Part shown: positions 1-11,100 of the stretch, piece by piece | Numbering within the stretch: position 1 is the first letter of the stretch | Layout of the letters: each line of letters opens with the position of its first letter | DNA from: Blastobasis lacticolella | Taxonomy: Eukaryota > Arthropoda > Insecta > Lepidoptera > Blastobasidae | Direction: 5' to 3' | NCBI GenBank assembly: GCA_905147135.1 | Contig: LR990053.1 | Location: 632,501 to 696,500 of the forward strand | Length of the DNA stretch: 64,000 nucleotides | Program-made: the position numbers and the translations under genes | Notes under the pieces: model-generated | Seen by the model: the letters and a program-made list of their open reading frames with translations, nothing else | Databases searched by the model: none | Told to the model about the DNA's origin: nothing

Positions 1-1125
1 ATAATAATGAAATATCTTTCACCAACAATATGTCGAAATACGGCGCTTCGTTAATTAAACCGACATTTCCAACACGAAGCGACTTAAGTCAACAATGCAT
101 AAAAGTTTCCCTACGCCGCGAGCAGTAATTATTTAAAATATGCGAGTACGTAAATTTATTACAATCCGTATTAAATATGGTGCGGGCCGCTTAATCACTT
201 TTTAAGCTGAATCCGTCGTGAGTTATGAGTTGAAATCGGCTATCGACAATGTACTGCAAATTACTGCGAATTACTGCGAAGAGGAAATCATGTAGCGATT
301 CTGTGCGGCAATTCACGACACCTCAGAGACTAATTAACAGCTCAACACAAATAAATTTCATTAATTCGAAACACGATGGGGGAATAGAAATTGTATCCAG
401 GACAATTGCGCTTTATTTGTAACAACGGCGTACGGTACAGTCCATTTGTCCGTATGATAAATATATGTGTGTCTTAGATGTAGATGCTTGTATACCTTTT
501 GTTTTCCAGAACAACGATGCCGCGTATCAGATTGTTTGGTGTCTTGGTTTGTAAGCGAGCAAGAATGAAATGCTACATATTTCAGACAATGCTTTTGAAG
601 AATTAGGAATGTCTCTGCCAAACCTGAGGAGACCTGATCGGTAATACTGCCTTAGCTATTTCAAGCAAGCAGTTTGTGATATGGTTTATAGATTTTGACA
701 GATAACAGTGAATTAGATTAGATTAGATTCATTTATTAATCAATGAAAATTACATTATACTACACATTCATATAAGCAATTCACAGAGATTTCGTCATAA
801 TATAAATAATAATAATTATAATGAAATTAAATAAGTAATTACATTATTAATAAAAAGAAATGTCAAAAGTTAAATGAAAAATAAAAATATATCTAATAAA
901 TGACAACTGCGTGTTTAGGTACTTATTCGTAATGGAATACCTATCAATGGAACATTAAATGTCCAACACAATAAATTACAAAAGAAATTAAAATAAACAT
1001 GTCCATAGGTAAGTAGTCTAGCCTAAGTAGATATGGTATACATAATAGTATACATATGGTATACGTAATACGTGGTTCTGCATTTTTCATCAAATAGAAT
1101 AGAATAGAATACAGATATAGATGGC
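1..1125. other. AT-rich sequence without recognised gene or repeat
   Basis: No coding signal or recognised mobile element. It holds a short GATTA microsatellite at about 713-730, clustered GTATAC palindromes at 1030-1070 and an AATAG microsatellite at about 1096-1112. Confidence 0.5.
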
Positions 1126-1228
1126 TATAGCTTCACTGTAATAAGCTGATCTGATAAATCCTGGATCATGGTCAAGGCGGTCCCCGGGCCCTCGCACGCG
1201 AGAGCACAACCGGGATATTAGGATGACA
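1126..1228 (+). mobile_element. SINE B, 3' fragment
   Basis: This is the 3' third of SINE B (full copies at 19817-20171 and 29811-30146). It carries the family block 'AAATCCTGGATCATGG', the GC-rich 'GGGCCCTCGCACGCGAGAGC' segment and a decayed tail ending in GGATGA. The tRNA-like head is missing. Confidence 0.75.
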
Positions 1229-1399
1229 GGAAAATAACTTAAATTGGACCGAAACCTAAGCATTCTTTCATGAATTCCAGTATTTGACTGCCAAAATTAT
1301 GATGATTAACTGTCTGTTTGATGTGTTTCTTTCAACGACTAAGACGCTTCTTGTAAATATGAAACTCTGGAGAAAGACTGTGGAAGCCAGCCACGAGTT

Positions 1400-1752
1400 T
1401 CTTTTATATAAATATGAAAGAAAGTCGTGTTAGTTTCACTTTTTATAACTCAAGAACGGCTGAACCGATTTTGAAAATTGGTATTTTGAGGCGTAGAACC
1501 AGGAGAAAAACATAGGATACTTTTATACGTTTTTTTTTTTTGAGTAAGTAGTTGCAGGGTAGATGTTGAGTAGGTGTAGGGTAGGTGTACGGTAGGTGTA
1601 GGGTAGGTGTACGGTAGGTGTAGGGTAGGTATAGGGTAGGGTACTTTCCATACATTAGGGAGGTCATTTAAAATGGTCGCTCGGGAAAAAGATAAACTGC
1701 CCTTCTTTAAAAAAACTATTTCCACGCGAACGAAGTCGCGGGCAAAAGCTAG
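1400..1752 (+). mobile_element. Helitron-like non-autonomous element
   Basis: The left part has an AT-rich start followed by 'GAAAGTCGTGTTAGTT' and 'AAGAACGGCTGAACCGATTT', as I recall from lepidopteran Helitron 5' ends. The right end has the Helitron layout: a hairpin with arms CGCGA (1725-1729) and TCGCG (1736-1740), eight bases, then CTAG at 1749-1752 followed by T. There is no Rep/helicase coding, so any movement would need an enzyme supplied in trans. A minisatellite fills the middle. Minus-strand relatives lie at 42.7, 45.5 and 61.6 kb. The exact 5' boundary is uncertain. Confidence 0.7.
1556..1644 (+). repeat. Minisatellite of about 10 bp inside the Helitron
   Basis: G-rich tandem array built from GGTAGGTGTA units. 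GGG-type and CGG-type units alternate, giving a 20-bp higher-order period. Degenerate forms recur at the equivalent place in the copies at 42.75 and 61.66 kb. Confidence 0.85.
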
Positions 1753-1764
1753 TCTAATGTATGT

Positions 1765-1890
1765 TATGGTTCCAAAGATACAGGCCTGTGACAGACGACG
1801 CACGGATGGGCACATGAGCGACAGTCATAGAGCTCCGTTTGACCTTCTACCCGAAGGTACGAACCTTATAAATAACGCTTTTTATTTATT
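1765..1890 (+). repeat. Decayed interspersed repeat remnant
   Basis: The segment around 'CTCCGTTTGACCTTCTACC' with a following inverted 'GGTACGAACC' resembles a common lepidopteran repeat ending in a 'ggttccgttt...gtacggaacc' palindrome. Boundaries are not clear. Confidence 0.35.
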
Positions 1891-2010
1891 TCTTCAGAGG
1901 CGGGCAACGCATTGGTTCTCCCATGGTGTTGCTGATGTCCATAGACGGCAGTGACCACTTTCCATCAGGTGGCCCGCTTGTCTGTTTGTCTGCCGTATAA
2001 CATAAAAAAA
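1891..2010 (+). mobile_element. Family C retroposon 3' end
   Basis: It contains 'GGCAACGCATTGG', 'GTGACCACTTTCCATCAGG' and 'TGCCGTATAACAT', followed by A7. The A-rich tail at the right gives + orientation. Longer copies are at 55298-55660 (-) and 62008-62360 (+). Confidence 0.75.
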
Positions 2011-3575
2011 TTCTAGAACTTTATTTACTGATATTGTTGAATGGGTACTATTATAAATAGGTATATCTAATTAAAAAATGCTAATTACACAATCATAGTA
2101 TAAAGAATTTAACACCAAAGTTTCGAGTATGTCATACCCTAACAGCTGGTGTAACAATTTCTCACCTCATTCACGCCGGGTTAATTAGTGGGTTTCGTTT
2201 GTATGTTATATCGCAATTATTATACGAAGTGGATTGCGTTGTATTTTTTATTTTCGTTCTTTTTTTTTTTAACTATTGCTTAGCTACTAATGAAGTCTAA
2301 AGCCAACTTTGAAGTTCTTGAAACTAAATCAGACTGGAGGATACTGGTTGAATCCAAAGGCAATAAATGTGAGATTTAAAGCGAAGTGGTCCTGCTGCTC
2401 GATTATAATGCCATTATATGACACATAAAGGTTTTTAATGAAGAAGTCAAACCACAAGCTAGCACAAGAACAGTCATAACAGCGGCAATGATACCGAAGC
2501 CGTAGCTGAACTTATCCATTACAAAATATCATCAAATATTCCCGTTGTCCCCCATATTTGAATTCGGGGGACAACGAAACTAAAATTCCCGATAGCATTC
2601 GGGGGACAACGGGAATGATTCAAATAAAGTTTGTGAATCGCAAATATTTTGTACTCCTATTAATAGTACTCCCCTTCTGTAGTAGTGTCCTATTTGCTTA
2701 TTTGTCAATGATATTGTAAAGAAATCTTGCTTTACATTATTTTGTAAAGCATTAAGTACATGCCGATACTAAAATAAACCTTTGTATAACTAGAAAACTT
2801 GTACATCTAATACTCATAATATGGTAGGTAACTTGAGCACATGAAACCTTTATAGTACGAAATGTATGGTCCTTACTAACAAAGCCCGTGTTTGTAGCCC
2901 TCAAATACGCCAGCCGTATAGTATGAATGGGTAAACGTTGTACCAATTACTCGAACGGTTTACTCAAACTTAAATTAACTGGATCGACGTCGCTGCTGCA
3001 GATATGGCTTAGAGCTATGGCCAGCTGGCGAAGACTCGAAACAATACTCCTCCCCTCCTTCCTCCCCCCTTTGTCTCCTAAACTGAACTAGCAAACATCG
3101 AACTCGGTCTTGACACCGACTCGACAAACTATTTGTAAATCGAGCTTATCGAAGGACTTGATTGAAACAGGCCGTAATAAGTTTCGGATAAAACCCATTT
3201 GACGGCCCGCGTTGGAATATTGTTTGTTCTGTTAGTGAGAGCAGGGTTATTGCAAATTCCTGTGTCAAACTTTGCAGTTGATTGTCGCCCATTGATGAAT
3301 TGGAAGATAAATATTTAAGTTGTTTGGCACCTGTACGATCCGATAAACACGGGAGCCATTATCAAGTTCCATTTTCGGGCGACGTACTAGCCGACTATTT
3401 CCAGAAATCGGGCCGCCTAAAAGCGTATAAGCAGTTTCGTACAGCCGATGGTTTATTCACACTGGATATCCGAATTTGGATATCAATCTTGGAGCACGAA
3501 TTCTCCAAACAGATACAGTATTATACTAGTCTCTTACAGATAAGATTAAACTTTCAAGGTCATGGGACGAAAATT
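2011..3575. other. Non-coding sequence, no recognised repeat except a hairpin
   Basis: I see no supported gene. Reading frames here are short and unlike known families. The one structured feature is the GGGGGACAACG hairpin at 2538-2616. Confidence 0.45.
2538..2616. repeat. Hairpin with a third internal arm copy
   Basis: A perfect 16-bp inverted repeat: ATTCCCGTTGTCCCCC at 2538-2553 and its reverse complement at 2601-2616. A third partial copy of the right arm (GGGGGACAACG) lies between them at 2566-2576, so two alternative stem-loops are possible. Confidence 0.9.
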
Positions 3576-3626
3576 ATCATCTTGGCGTTAATGTAACGGT
3601 TTTGCTCTCGCGCACGAGATGATTTG
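3576..3626 (-). mobile_element. SINE B, 3' end fragment
   Basis: Reverse-complement match to the terminal block of SINE B: 'ATCATCTTGGCGTTAATG' and then 'GCTCTCGCGCACGAG'. It ends inside the GC-rich block, so only about 50 bp remain. Confidence 0.7.
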
Positions 3627-3721
3627 ATTGATTATAGTTTCTGACGAAGCGTAACAGAGAACTGATGCTTGATCGTACCTTTTTAACCCCTACGTATAAA
3701 GTTAGCTGTTATAAGTTTGAC

Positions 3722-3848
3722 GTTTTATAGCTGTGTGTCTGTGTACATGTGTCTGTCTGTGGCATCATAGCTCCAGAACGGATAGACCGATTTCAATGCG
3801 AATTTCTTTATTTGCAATTTAATCGGAATAAATTTTGGCCGTACTTTA
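3722..3848 (-). repeat. Family R repeat fragment
   Basis: Minus-strand copy of the repeat that reads '...CCGATTT...ATGAAAC...' and then a run of ACAGA/CACAAAGCCACAGATACAC words. Better copies are at 9895-10108 and 47225-47592. The following GC-rich 'AAAACCAGCACCACGGCGG' (about 3881-3900) recurs at 49724. Confidence 0.55.
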
Positions 3849-4227
3849 TTAAAAACTATTAAGTAGTTTGGGGCGCACCGAAAACCAGCACCACGGCGGT
3901 GGCGCACGTCGTAAAATTAAGCTTGTAGGGACTCCTCGAAGTGAGAAAGTTAAGGCATGGTCGAAGCATACAACTACACCGACATGATCGCTCACACGAA
4001 ATGAAGAACAAAAACGTGATAAACGATATGCCTCGTTGAGTAAAATGAGTAAAACCGCGACGAAGCGAGACAAGTTGCCTCCAACACGGATAGAAAAGCG
4101 TTTAATATTTCAAAAACAAATTGACCAATAAAATAAAAAGTTGTGAAGTCTTGATTTCCTCGGAGCTCCAACTTGTTCCAAGTTTCAATTGTAGTCGGAT
4201 TGTTTTTTAAAGTATTCCGCGGGTCCC

Positions 4228-4292
4228 CGGGGATGGGGTGCCCAGGGGGGGTGCCAGGGTATCAGGGGGTGTCGGGGTATCAGGGGGGGTCG
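4228..4292 (+). repeat. G-rich short tandem block
   Basis: Two to three units of about 17-20 bp around 'GGGTATCAGGGGG', with runs of 4-7 guanines. It could form a G-quadruplex on the + strand and lies at the left edge of the CpG-rich island. Confidence 0.7.
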
Positions 4293-4299
4293 TTACGCC

Positions 4300-5479
4300 G
4301 CTTCCATCTGTTAATCCTACGCGGGCCCGGCAAGAAGGCGAGTAATCCTACGTGACGGACGCCCGATGTTTATTTTATTCCCCTTCGAAATTTATCTCGG
4401 ACGTCCGCGTTCGGTTCCGAGCTAAGTTTTAAACAGAATTTGGAAAGTTTAAATAAGTTAGTGAGTTATCGCCGCGGGCGGCCGCGCGTCGATCCCGGAT
4501 GTATATTGGATTAATATTTCGCCGGGCGACGCAGCTATGGCGGAATAAATATGCGCCCAGCGTAAATATCCCGCGGTCCGCCGTTTGCGCAATATACGTC
4601 ATGTTCACATGGTTTATTTAGCCGCCGCCTCCCGCGCGGACGTTCGTTCTGACATAATTTCAAACAAAATATGATCGCGTGCAGCGCGACGCCTATAATT
4701 CCACAGCGACCGCCTGGCCACTGAACCTTGGCGAACCGGTGCAGAAACAGTCGCATTCGAGCTTCCTTTCGAGCTGCCCCGAACGGTGAGATGTCTCAAT
4801 TTATTAGCCCCGTAAAACGCGGAAAGCGAAAGAAGGAAAAGCTTAACTTTGGAGAATGTTGGGAATTTAATAAACCGAATCAGTACGTGCGCGATGTCGG
4901 CCCCGAAATGAAGGCTACAATGAAAACGTTATTGCTCGCAATCATGTTATATTAGACGAGGATGAAAAGAAACATTCGCAATGGGGCTTCGAATGATGGC
5001 CGATAGCACTATAAGACTCTCACTCATAACCCTTTCAGCAGACGAAACGTCGACAAGGCCGCGGAAAACTCCAAAATCTGCGCCCCAATACGTCTCAGCT
5101 CAAATGGAATCCGCAAATCCTTACAATATCCAATAGCGTGAAAGAAATACGCGAAATTAAATTCCGTACCGCATCCATCGGTTGCTGGCGAACCGCAGAG
5201 CTCGGGGCGCGGATTAGTGCACGCTCGCGCCGCCTCGCGGTCGCGCAACTTTTATCAATAAAACAACCTAAGACGCCCGCTTATTGAAATCTCGGGAATA
5301 TTTATACGGGGCGATCGTACGGGACTCCGCTCAACCGGATGCGCAGCGCTCCGGGGTTTTCCTCGACTCTCCGTCCCGATTCCGATTCTACAAACACTTC
5401 CGCGTATCTGGAATGTGAGGTCCGGATCTCCGGGTCCCGAATCTGCGGCTAGGTCAATCGAAAATTGAATTTCAATGTC
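4300..5479. promoter_or_regulatory. CpG-rich flank upstream of the candidate promoter
   Basis: Base composition shifts from the AT-rich surroundings to CpG-rich, with repeated GCGC, CGCG and CCGCGG words around 4450-4740 and 5200-5470, and no recognised transposon. Low repeat content and high CpG next to a putative 5' exon suggest a conserved upstream regulatory region. This is inferred from composition only. Confidence 0.4.
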
Positions 5480-5754
5480 ACAACAGTGCAGATGTAAAAA
5501 TCATCGCGGCCGGGGCAATCGTTGCGCGCGCAGGGCGGCGGTGGGGGCGGGGGGCTGCGCGCGCAGGGCGGCGCGGCGCGGCAGTCTGAGCGCGCTCTGG
5601 GCGGTGGCGCTCGTGTGACGCGCTGCCTCGCCCTCGGGCCTCGCGCGAGTGCTGTGACGCAGTGAGTGACAGTGTGACGTTGCGTGACGGTTCCCGCGCT
5701 GTCGGCCCCCTAAATGGATGCCCCTGGGCCGCGGCCCGGACGTTGACCAGTACT
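5480..5754 (+). promoter_or_regulatory. Candidate promoter and 5' exon (CpG island)
   Basis: The densest CpG stretch in the window (about 5505-5660: GCGCGC, GGCGGCG and a G-run) is followed by GTGAC-rich sequence with initiator-like CAGT words (5581, 5658). The segment ends at a full-consensus splice donor GTAAGT at 5755-5760. No TATA box is evident, which fits a CpG-type promoter. Two closely spaced ATGs (5714 and 5718, in different frames) sit just before the donor. Direct evidence is limited to composition and the donor match. Confidence 0.45.
5718..5754 (+). CDS. Possible N-terminal coding piece of an unidentified split gene
   Basis: From the ATG at 5718 the frame reads M-P-L-G-R-G-P-D-V-D-Q-Y up to the donor at 5755, leaving one base, so the intron would be phase 1. 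Unspliced, it meets a stop after four further codons. I do not recognise the protein. An ATG at 5714 in another frame opens a 10-codon upstream frame ending at 5746, which could damp translation. The matching second exon is not visible in the window, implying a very long first intron. A non-coding 5' UTR exon is an equally good reading. Confidence 0.22.
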
Positions 5755-5760
5755 GTAAGT

Positions 5761-7530
5761 TCCAGTGAAAGAGTTTTTTACTCGGCGACTCCCGCCGATT
5801 TTCAATTTCAGCGCTACCCGCTAAAGTTTTGATTGTTGACGGTAGTTTAAGAAGTTGCGCTCGAGGTACACTTTTTGTGTGAGAATTTGAGGGTAATCTA
5901 GTTCGGTAGTTCGGCCAAGAGATAAGTCCCGGATCGGCCGGACGCGAGTTATCTCGATCTCGCGAATCGAAGCCGGCACAAAGCCCGGCGGCAATCGCCT
6001 CGGGCGATCTCTTTAAAATTCCACCAGCTCATCGTGTTTGCGCAGAGTGGGCGCCCCGTTCCTTTGAACATTATAATTTCGTTGGGGGATCTTAAAAGTG
6101 ACGACTTCGCCGGCTGTTCATCGCCACTGCAAAATTGTTGAATAAATGAATTCATGGCGTATTTGAATAATTGAATGGTGGCGTAGCAGTGGCAGGTGCG
6201 GTGGCCTTTCTCGTAGCGAGACGTTGCGGCCGGGTCGTGTTACCGGCGATTTGCATTTTCCGGTAGTCGGCCGGCCGCTAAGCTGGCCGTGGTCGCATTC
6301 ATTAGGCTCGCTGCTTGCGCCCGCGCTTCCCGACACCGCGCGTAAAACTTTACGGCCGGTTTAAACCGCCATTGGCCGTCGAGCACTCACTCAGAGACAC
6401 CAGCCCTTGAATAAAACATCCAATCCGCGCGAGAACCCACTCTATTTGATTAACATCGTAATTACTCACATAACTTCTTAGACGTCCGGGGAATCCGGAA
6501 CGGATCGGGCTAGTGTTTGCTGGCCGACCTCTCGGCTCAGCGAATAGATAGTAGTGTTCTTTCAGATTTGAAACTTAACTTACAATTTTGGTCATCTCTT
6601 ATACTGGCTAAGGATGAGATAGGTTCTACGTATGAGTCTTAAGTGGTAGTCTCAAGTTTAAACGTAATAGCGACGCTAATTAAATTCGGCAACTATCTCG
6701 CACAATTTCGCTTAATTGCATAACCGCTGACAACTTGTTACTATGAGGACAAGGCTGACATTATAATAGCTATCACATCTTTGTAACACTTTGTAACAGT
6801 CTTATCATTGGCATGTGTATTATTTAAAATGTACACACAAATACGTCACGCCTGTACTTTACGCCATCGAAGAAAGTGCCTTATTCAAACCCATAACGAT
6901 GATGCTGTTTAATCAACTATTATAGATGTTTAAGGCCAATGATGATGATACTTTACCACATTGTTTCACACACGCTCCAGCAAAATCTCTTTCGCTTATC
7001 ACTTATTTTTAACTTATCACTTCAAATAATAATAAGAAATTGCGATGTTAATAACCTCCACACGCACGAGCATCTCCATACTCGCTCGCAAAAATTGAAA
7101 TCGCGGCTGCAAGGAGCCTCACCGAGATCCGCTTTAATCCTCCACCGAGTGAATATAGTTTGAATAGGCCGTGCGCGGGTCCGAGAAATTGTTGTAACCT
7201 TATTGCAGGTTGGGACACCGGAGAGGCATTTGAGGCGGCGGCGACGGAATCGCTTTACCGAGGGTTGAATGGGATTAGCCCTTTGGAAGGGACGCGATAA
7301 ACTAATATGCGGACTTGAATTGGCTTCGAATAACCTATTTAGCGCTCAATGCGTATTTCAGCCCGGCTGTAAAGTGGAGAGGATTTTTTCCCCAATTCCC
7401 TGATAGCTTTCGCGGCGGGACTGGTTTATTTGGTCGCGTCGCAAATAGAGCGTGAAATGTACTTTCAGAACGGCTCCGAAGTGAATCTACTCCGATTGTG
7501 AGTGTACCATTATGTCTCAGCAATTACTTT
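5761..7530. promoter_or_regulatory. CpG-rich sequence downstream of the candidate first exon
   Basis: No recognised repeats. CpG-rich blocks at about 5925-6040, 6185-6350 and 7090-7290 alternate with AT-rich sequence. If the 5755 donor is real this is proximal first-intron sequence, a usual place for enhancers. No coding frame is convincing. Confidence 0.3.
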
Positions 7531-9127
7531 ATATGACCCAGTTTGTTACACTTGTCAGACCGACTACTACCAAAAGTTCCACTCGTAAGCATGTGGTATA
7601 CAAGACCGCTATCTAAACCAGTATTTGACTACAAGCCTTTGAACTCGTGTGACCGTCCGAAACTTCTGCAATAGCCCTCCTCCAACACACAGAAACGAGC
7701 AAGAAGCCTAAACTAACAATAGAATCACTATCACCAAAAATCAGATTTGTCTCTGCTCAAACCTCCAGCTGTCCATCAACCGTAGCGGTGTTAAGTGGCA
7801 GGGTATCTCGGTAGCAACGGCCAGTTGACGGCTGTCGCTCGTCCCGATCGTGGATCGCTCCCTGGGGTCCCGATAAGCCTCCCTACATAAACCTCCACTA
7901 TTTTATGGCTCGATTTAACGCCCCACCAAAAGGTTAGGGACCAAGTTATGTTTGTTGCGATGCTTGCGAGGTTCGCTAGTATCTTCGTAGCCGGGATCTA
8001 CGATATTGCAGTGGGCGGACGCTGTAAATTGCTGAAGAGCGTATAAATCTTCACGAGCTCCAGTCGGAAGCGCTAGCGGAATCGTCAACTAGATATACGC
8101 AGTAAGGGCGCTTTACTTCACTCTTTCTTCCGAGTCCACGATCCTGCGGAGTTGATGCTAAGCTAAGATGACATTGATGACCAACAAAAAGATTAGCTAA
8201 ATTCACGTCTTAATAATTTTTTTGACGTGAATTCGATGAACGTCTTCCTCGTCGTCCCAATGGGTATTCCAGAAAAATTGTGTCACGAAAGATTGTATAT
8301 TTGAAAGATTCATACTCCTAAAGTTTAAAAGTTAGAAGAATGTTAGTTATATCGTTGTAAAGATCCAATCCGGCGACAATATAAAAAAATAAATGTTTGA
8401 CCTCCCCCCCCCCCCCCCCCACCTGCCGCTATGACGTCATAGTCCGCGGAAGTGAGCACTGAAAATGAAATTTCGTGCGAGAGCTGTTCCACAACTGTCG
8501 CTAGCATCAAAACTTCTTGTTGGATTTGACAGAAAAATCCCTAAAAAAGGTAATTTAAAGGCAAAAAATAATTATTCAATTTATAACATTGAACTTTAGT
8601 ACGCCGAAACTTAAAAAGGAAAATATAGTAATATAATGGAGTTATTCCCGTTTGCGACCGAGCAAAACCACTTTTAGACGTGGAGAGATAACGTCTTCAT
8701 CGTTACAGAAAGAAAGTCGACTAATCCTATTTAGCAGCTATGTTATTTTTCTATATCTCTAGGTATCTTGTGTAATAAACTAAACTTGATGCTAGTGTTT
8801 CGTACATACAATTCTTGATATTCAATGGATTAACAACCGAAGCGATTTTACGAAAAAGTTGAGATTGTAACCTAACCTCTAGCCACCTAACTTTGTAGTA
8901 TATTCTGTATTTCATGACTCTCTGGAAAATTTGGAATAAACAGTTTTACACTTAGTATTACTATGTTTCTTCTATAATCTCAATTCGATTATTTTGCTCC
9001 GTGACTACCACAGTTTATCTCTCATATTGGGATCTTTATTAAACGATTATCTGTCTCCGGTATCTGAATGTGGCTTCTGACACCTTGAAAAAGTAGATAC
9101 AAATCTTGCATACCTACAGAATTTTAT
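7531..9127. other. Non-coding sequence without recognised elements
   Basis: No supported gene or repeat family, apart from the poly-C tract at about 8402-8420 and a nearby perfect palindrome CTATGACGTCATAG at about 8430-8443. Confidence 0.45.
8402..8420 (+). repeat. Poly-C homopolymer
   Basis: An uninterrupted cytosine run of about 18. A similar tract is at about 16486-16508. Length is likely to be polymorphic and prone to sequencing error. Confidence 0.9.
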
Positions 9128-9247
9128 TATGTTATACGGCAGACGAACAGGCAAGCTTAGGTACCACCTGATGGAAAGTATTTACCACTGCCTATGGACA
9201 TCAGCATCACCAGGGCTGCTACCAATGCGTTGCCTGCCTCTAAGGTA
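9128..9247 (-). mobile_element. Family C retroposon 3' end
   Basis: Reverse-complement family C signature: 'ATACGGCAGACGAACAGGC', 'CACCTGATGGAAAG', 'CACTGCCTATGGACATCAGC' and 'CCAATGCGTTGCC'. It is truncated at about 120 bp. Confidence 0.7.
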
Positions 9248-9894
9248 ACCTCTTATACACCTCTTGAACGATCCCATGACATAATCCAAAGTAAACACTA
9301 GCTGGGAGGGAGCTCATTCTAGTTTCGAAGACAGTTCGCTTATATGGCCCTCTATTCCGTCTTATTTATTTATTTAATAGTTTATTGCGCACAAAAATGG
9401 AAACAAAGACATCCATATTCGGCCGTCTTATTCGGGGCTGGGCTTACTTACTTGCTGTTCATCCGTCAACTCCGACACTCACCCGGGTGATTACTGCCGG
9501 ACCAACGCCCGAAGCGGTTGATCAATTAACAACGACAGTAACTCGGATGCGGCCGGAAGTGAGTTGTGGCGGAAAATAATCGATTAGCGTAATTAAATAA
9601 TTGTCGGGGACCTCCCGACAGGAACCCCTGCCATCGGTGGGTCTCCTGTTATCATGCCCCTGAATTATTCAGCCTTACAAATTACATCGCCATCAACTAA
9701 AATTGGAGTAGTTAAACCATTTTAACTTAGTTTGTCCTAAACAATTACTGTTGTCGGAATTGGATTATTGGCCTTCAAGATTTAAATCGTTAGTGCTGTT
9801 GACAAATTGGTGTTGTGTCGGTAACGTTGACATTTTTGTTTGGCCCCTTTATTCTTTTCTTTATAGATAACGTAAGCAACAGAAACATTCAGAT

Positions 9895-10108
9895 GACCCA
9901 TATACTCTAATATTTTCTAAACTACTGTACGGATTTTAATGAAACAAAACTAAAAACAATCTTTTTTAAACTGGCTTTCAAATAGTGAATACTGCATTCG
10001 AATCGGTTTATTCGTTCGGGGGCTACGATGCCACAGACAGATACACAAAGCCACAGATACACGCGTCATACTTATAACACCCCTCTTTTTCGTCGGGGGC
10101 TAAAAAGA
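9895..10108 (+). repeat. Family R interspersed repeat
   Basis: A good copy: 'CTAAACTACTGTACGG', 'ATTTTAATGAAACAAA', 'GGCTACGATGCCACAGACAG', 'CACAAAGCCACAGATACACG', ending in an 'ACACCCCTCTTTTTCGTCGG' block. Likely a non-autonomous DNA or Helitron-derived repeat; its superfamily cannot be set from the sequence alone. Confidence 0.6.
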
Positions 10109-10220
10109 AAAGAATAATGCAGAGAGAAAGTAATCTATATTTACTCCTGACTAACAAATACCCACGTATTCACTATATTCACGAATTCATTTGTGACTAT
10201 GTCTAGTTGTGAGAATCAAA

Positions 10221-10519
10221 CAATAAATAAATAAATAATCGTGGACAAATTCACACAGCGCTATCTAGCCCCAAAGTAAGCAAAGCTTGTGTTATGGGTG
10301 CTAGATAACTGATAAACTACTTATATACTTTTTTCAAATACATACTGTTACGTGTTATTTTCACTTTTTGAACTGGTATACAAAGATCATACAATACATA
10401 CTTATTATACATAGAACACCCAGACATGTAACAGAAATTAAAATTCATCATTTCAATTTCTGCCCGGCCGGGAATCGAACCCGGGACCTCTTGCGTGGAC
10501 CACTGAACCACTCAGGTTA
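10221..10519 (-). mobile_element. SINE A (tRNA-derived), near full length, with a small insertion
   Basis: On the minus strand it runs: tRNA-like head with the B-box 'GGTTCGATTCC', the body 'ATTTCTGTTACGGG(T)CTGGGTGTT', the conserved 3' block 'AGCTTTGCTTACTTTGGGGC', 'TAGATGGCGCTGTGTGAA' and an AATA tail at about 10221-10240. The head lost about 20 bp between the A and B boxes. A 46-bp insertion at 10347-10392 splits the body, flanked by a 10-bp duplication. Confidence 0.85.
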
Positions 10520-10814
10520 CAGGGAAACAATGTTCACTTTACACTAATTCCAATATAATATCTCCCACACCCAACCAAGTTTTAGGAATGGCGTGTCTAT
10601 GTAAATCGCCCGAAATTCGTGGCAATTAAAGTAGCTGACAAAGTTTTCCGTATCACATAATTTATATCAAATAATGGACGAAAAGTGAGTGATTGATTTC
10701 GAAGATAACTTGAATTTCATCGAGTTTTACTAACTCATTGGGACAGCGATCTTGTTCGTTTTGAGGTTTGTTGACGAAATTGAATCGATAAATTCAAAAA
10801 TAACATCCCTACAT

Positions 10815-11100
10815 TATAAATGGGAAAGTGCTTGTAACTCTATCTGTCTGTTACGCTTTTTCGGCTAAACCACTTCACCGATTTTGATGAAATTCGGTAT
10901 GGAGATAGTTTAGCACCTGAGAATGGATTTTGGCAAATTTTTTTCTCCTCCACTCGCAAGCTCGCAAGATATAGCACGCTGGCAGAGCCGAGGGCTAAAA
11001 ACTATTATCCAGCCCTGGGGCGGCCAACATATCAATGTGTGTTTCCTTTCTATTTTTCTACCCCCTTCTTTTTGATGATTGAAAGAGATATTTAATGTCC
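10815..11100 (+). repeat. Helitron/MITE-like repeat remnant
   Basis: It contains 'AACATCCCTACATTATAAA', 'ACCACTTCACCGATTTTGAT' and 'GAAATTCGGTATGGAGATAG', a word order common in lepidopteran non-autonomous repeats whose internal part resembles family S. Boundaries are unclear. Confidence 0.45.

Noticed and set aside
4614..4799. Minus-strand gene in the CpG island
   Set aside because: Two overlapping short frames with arginine/alanine-rich composition typical of translated CpG-rich DNA.
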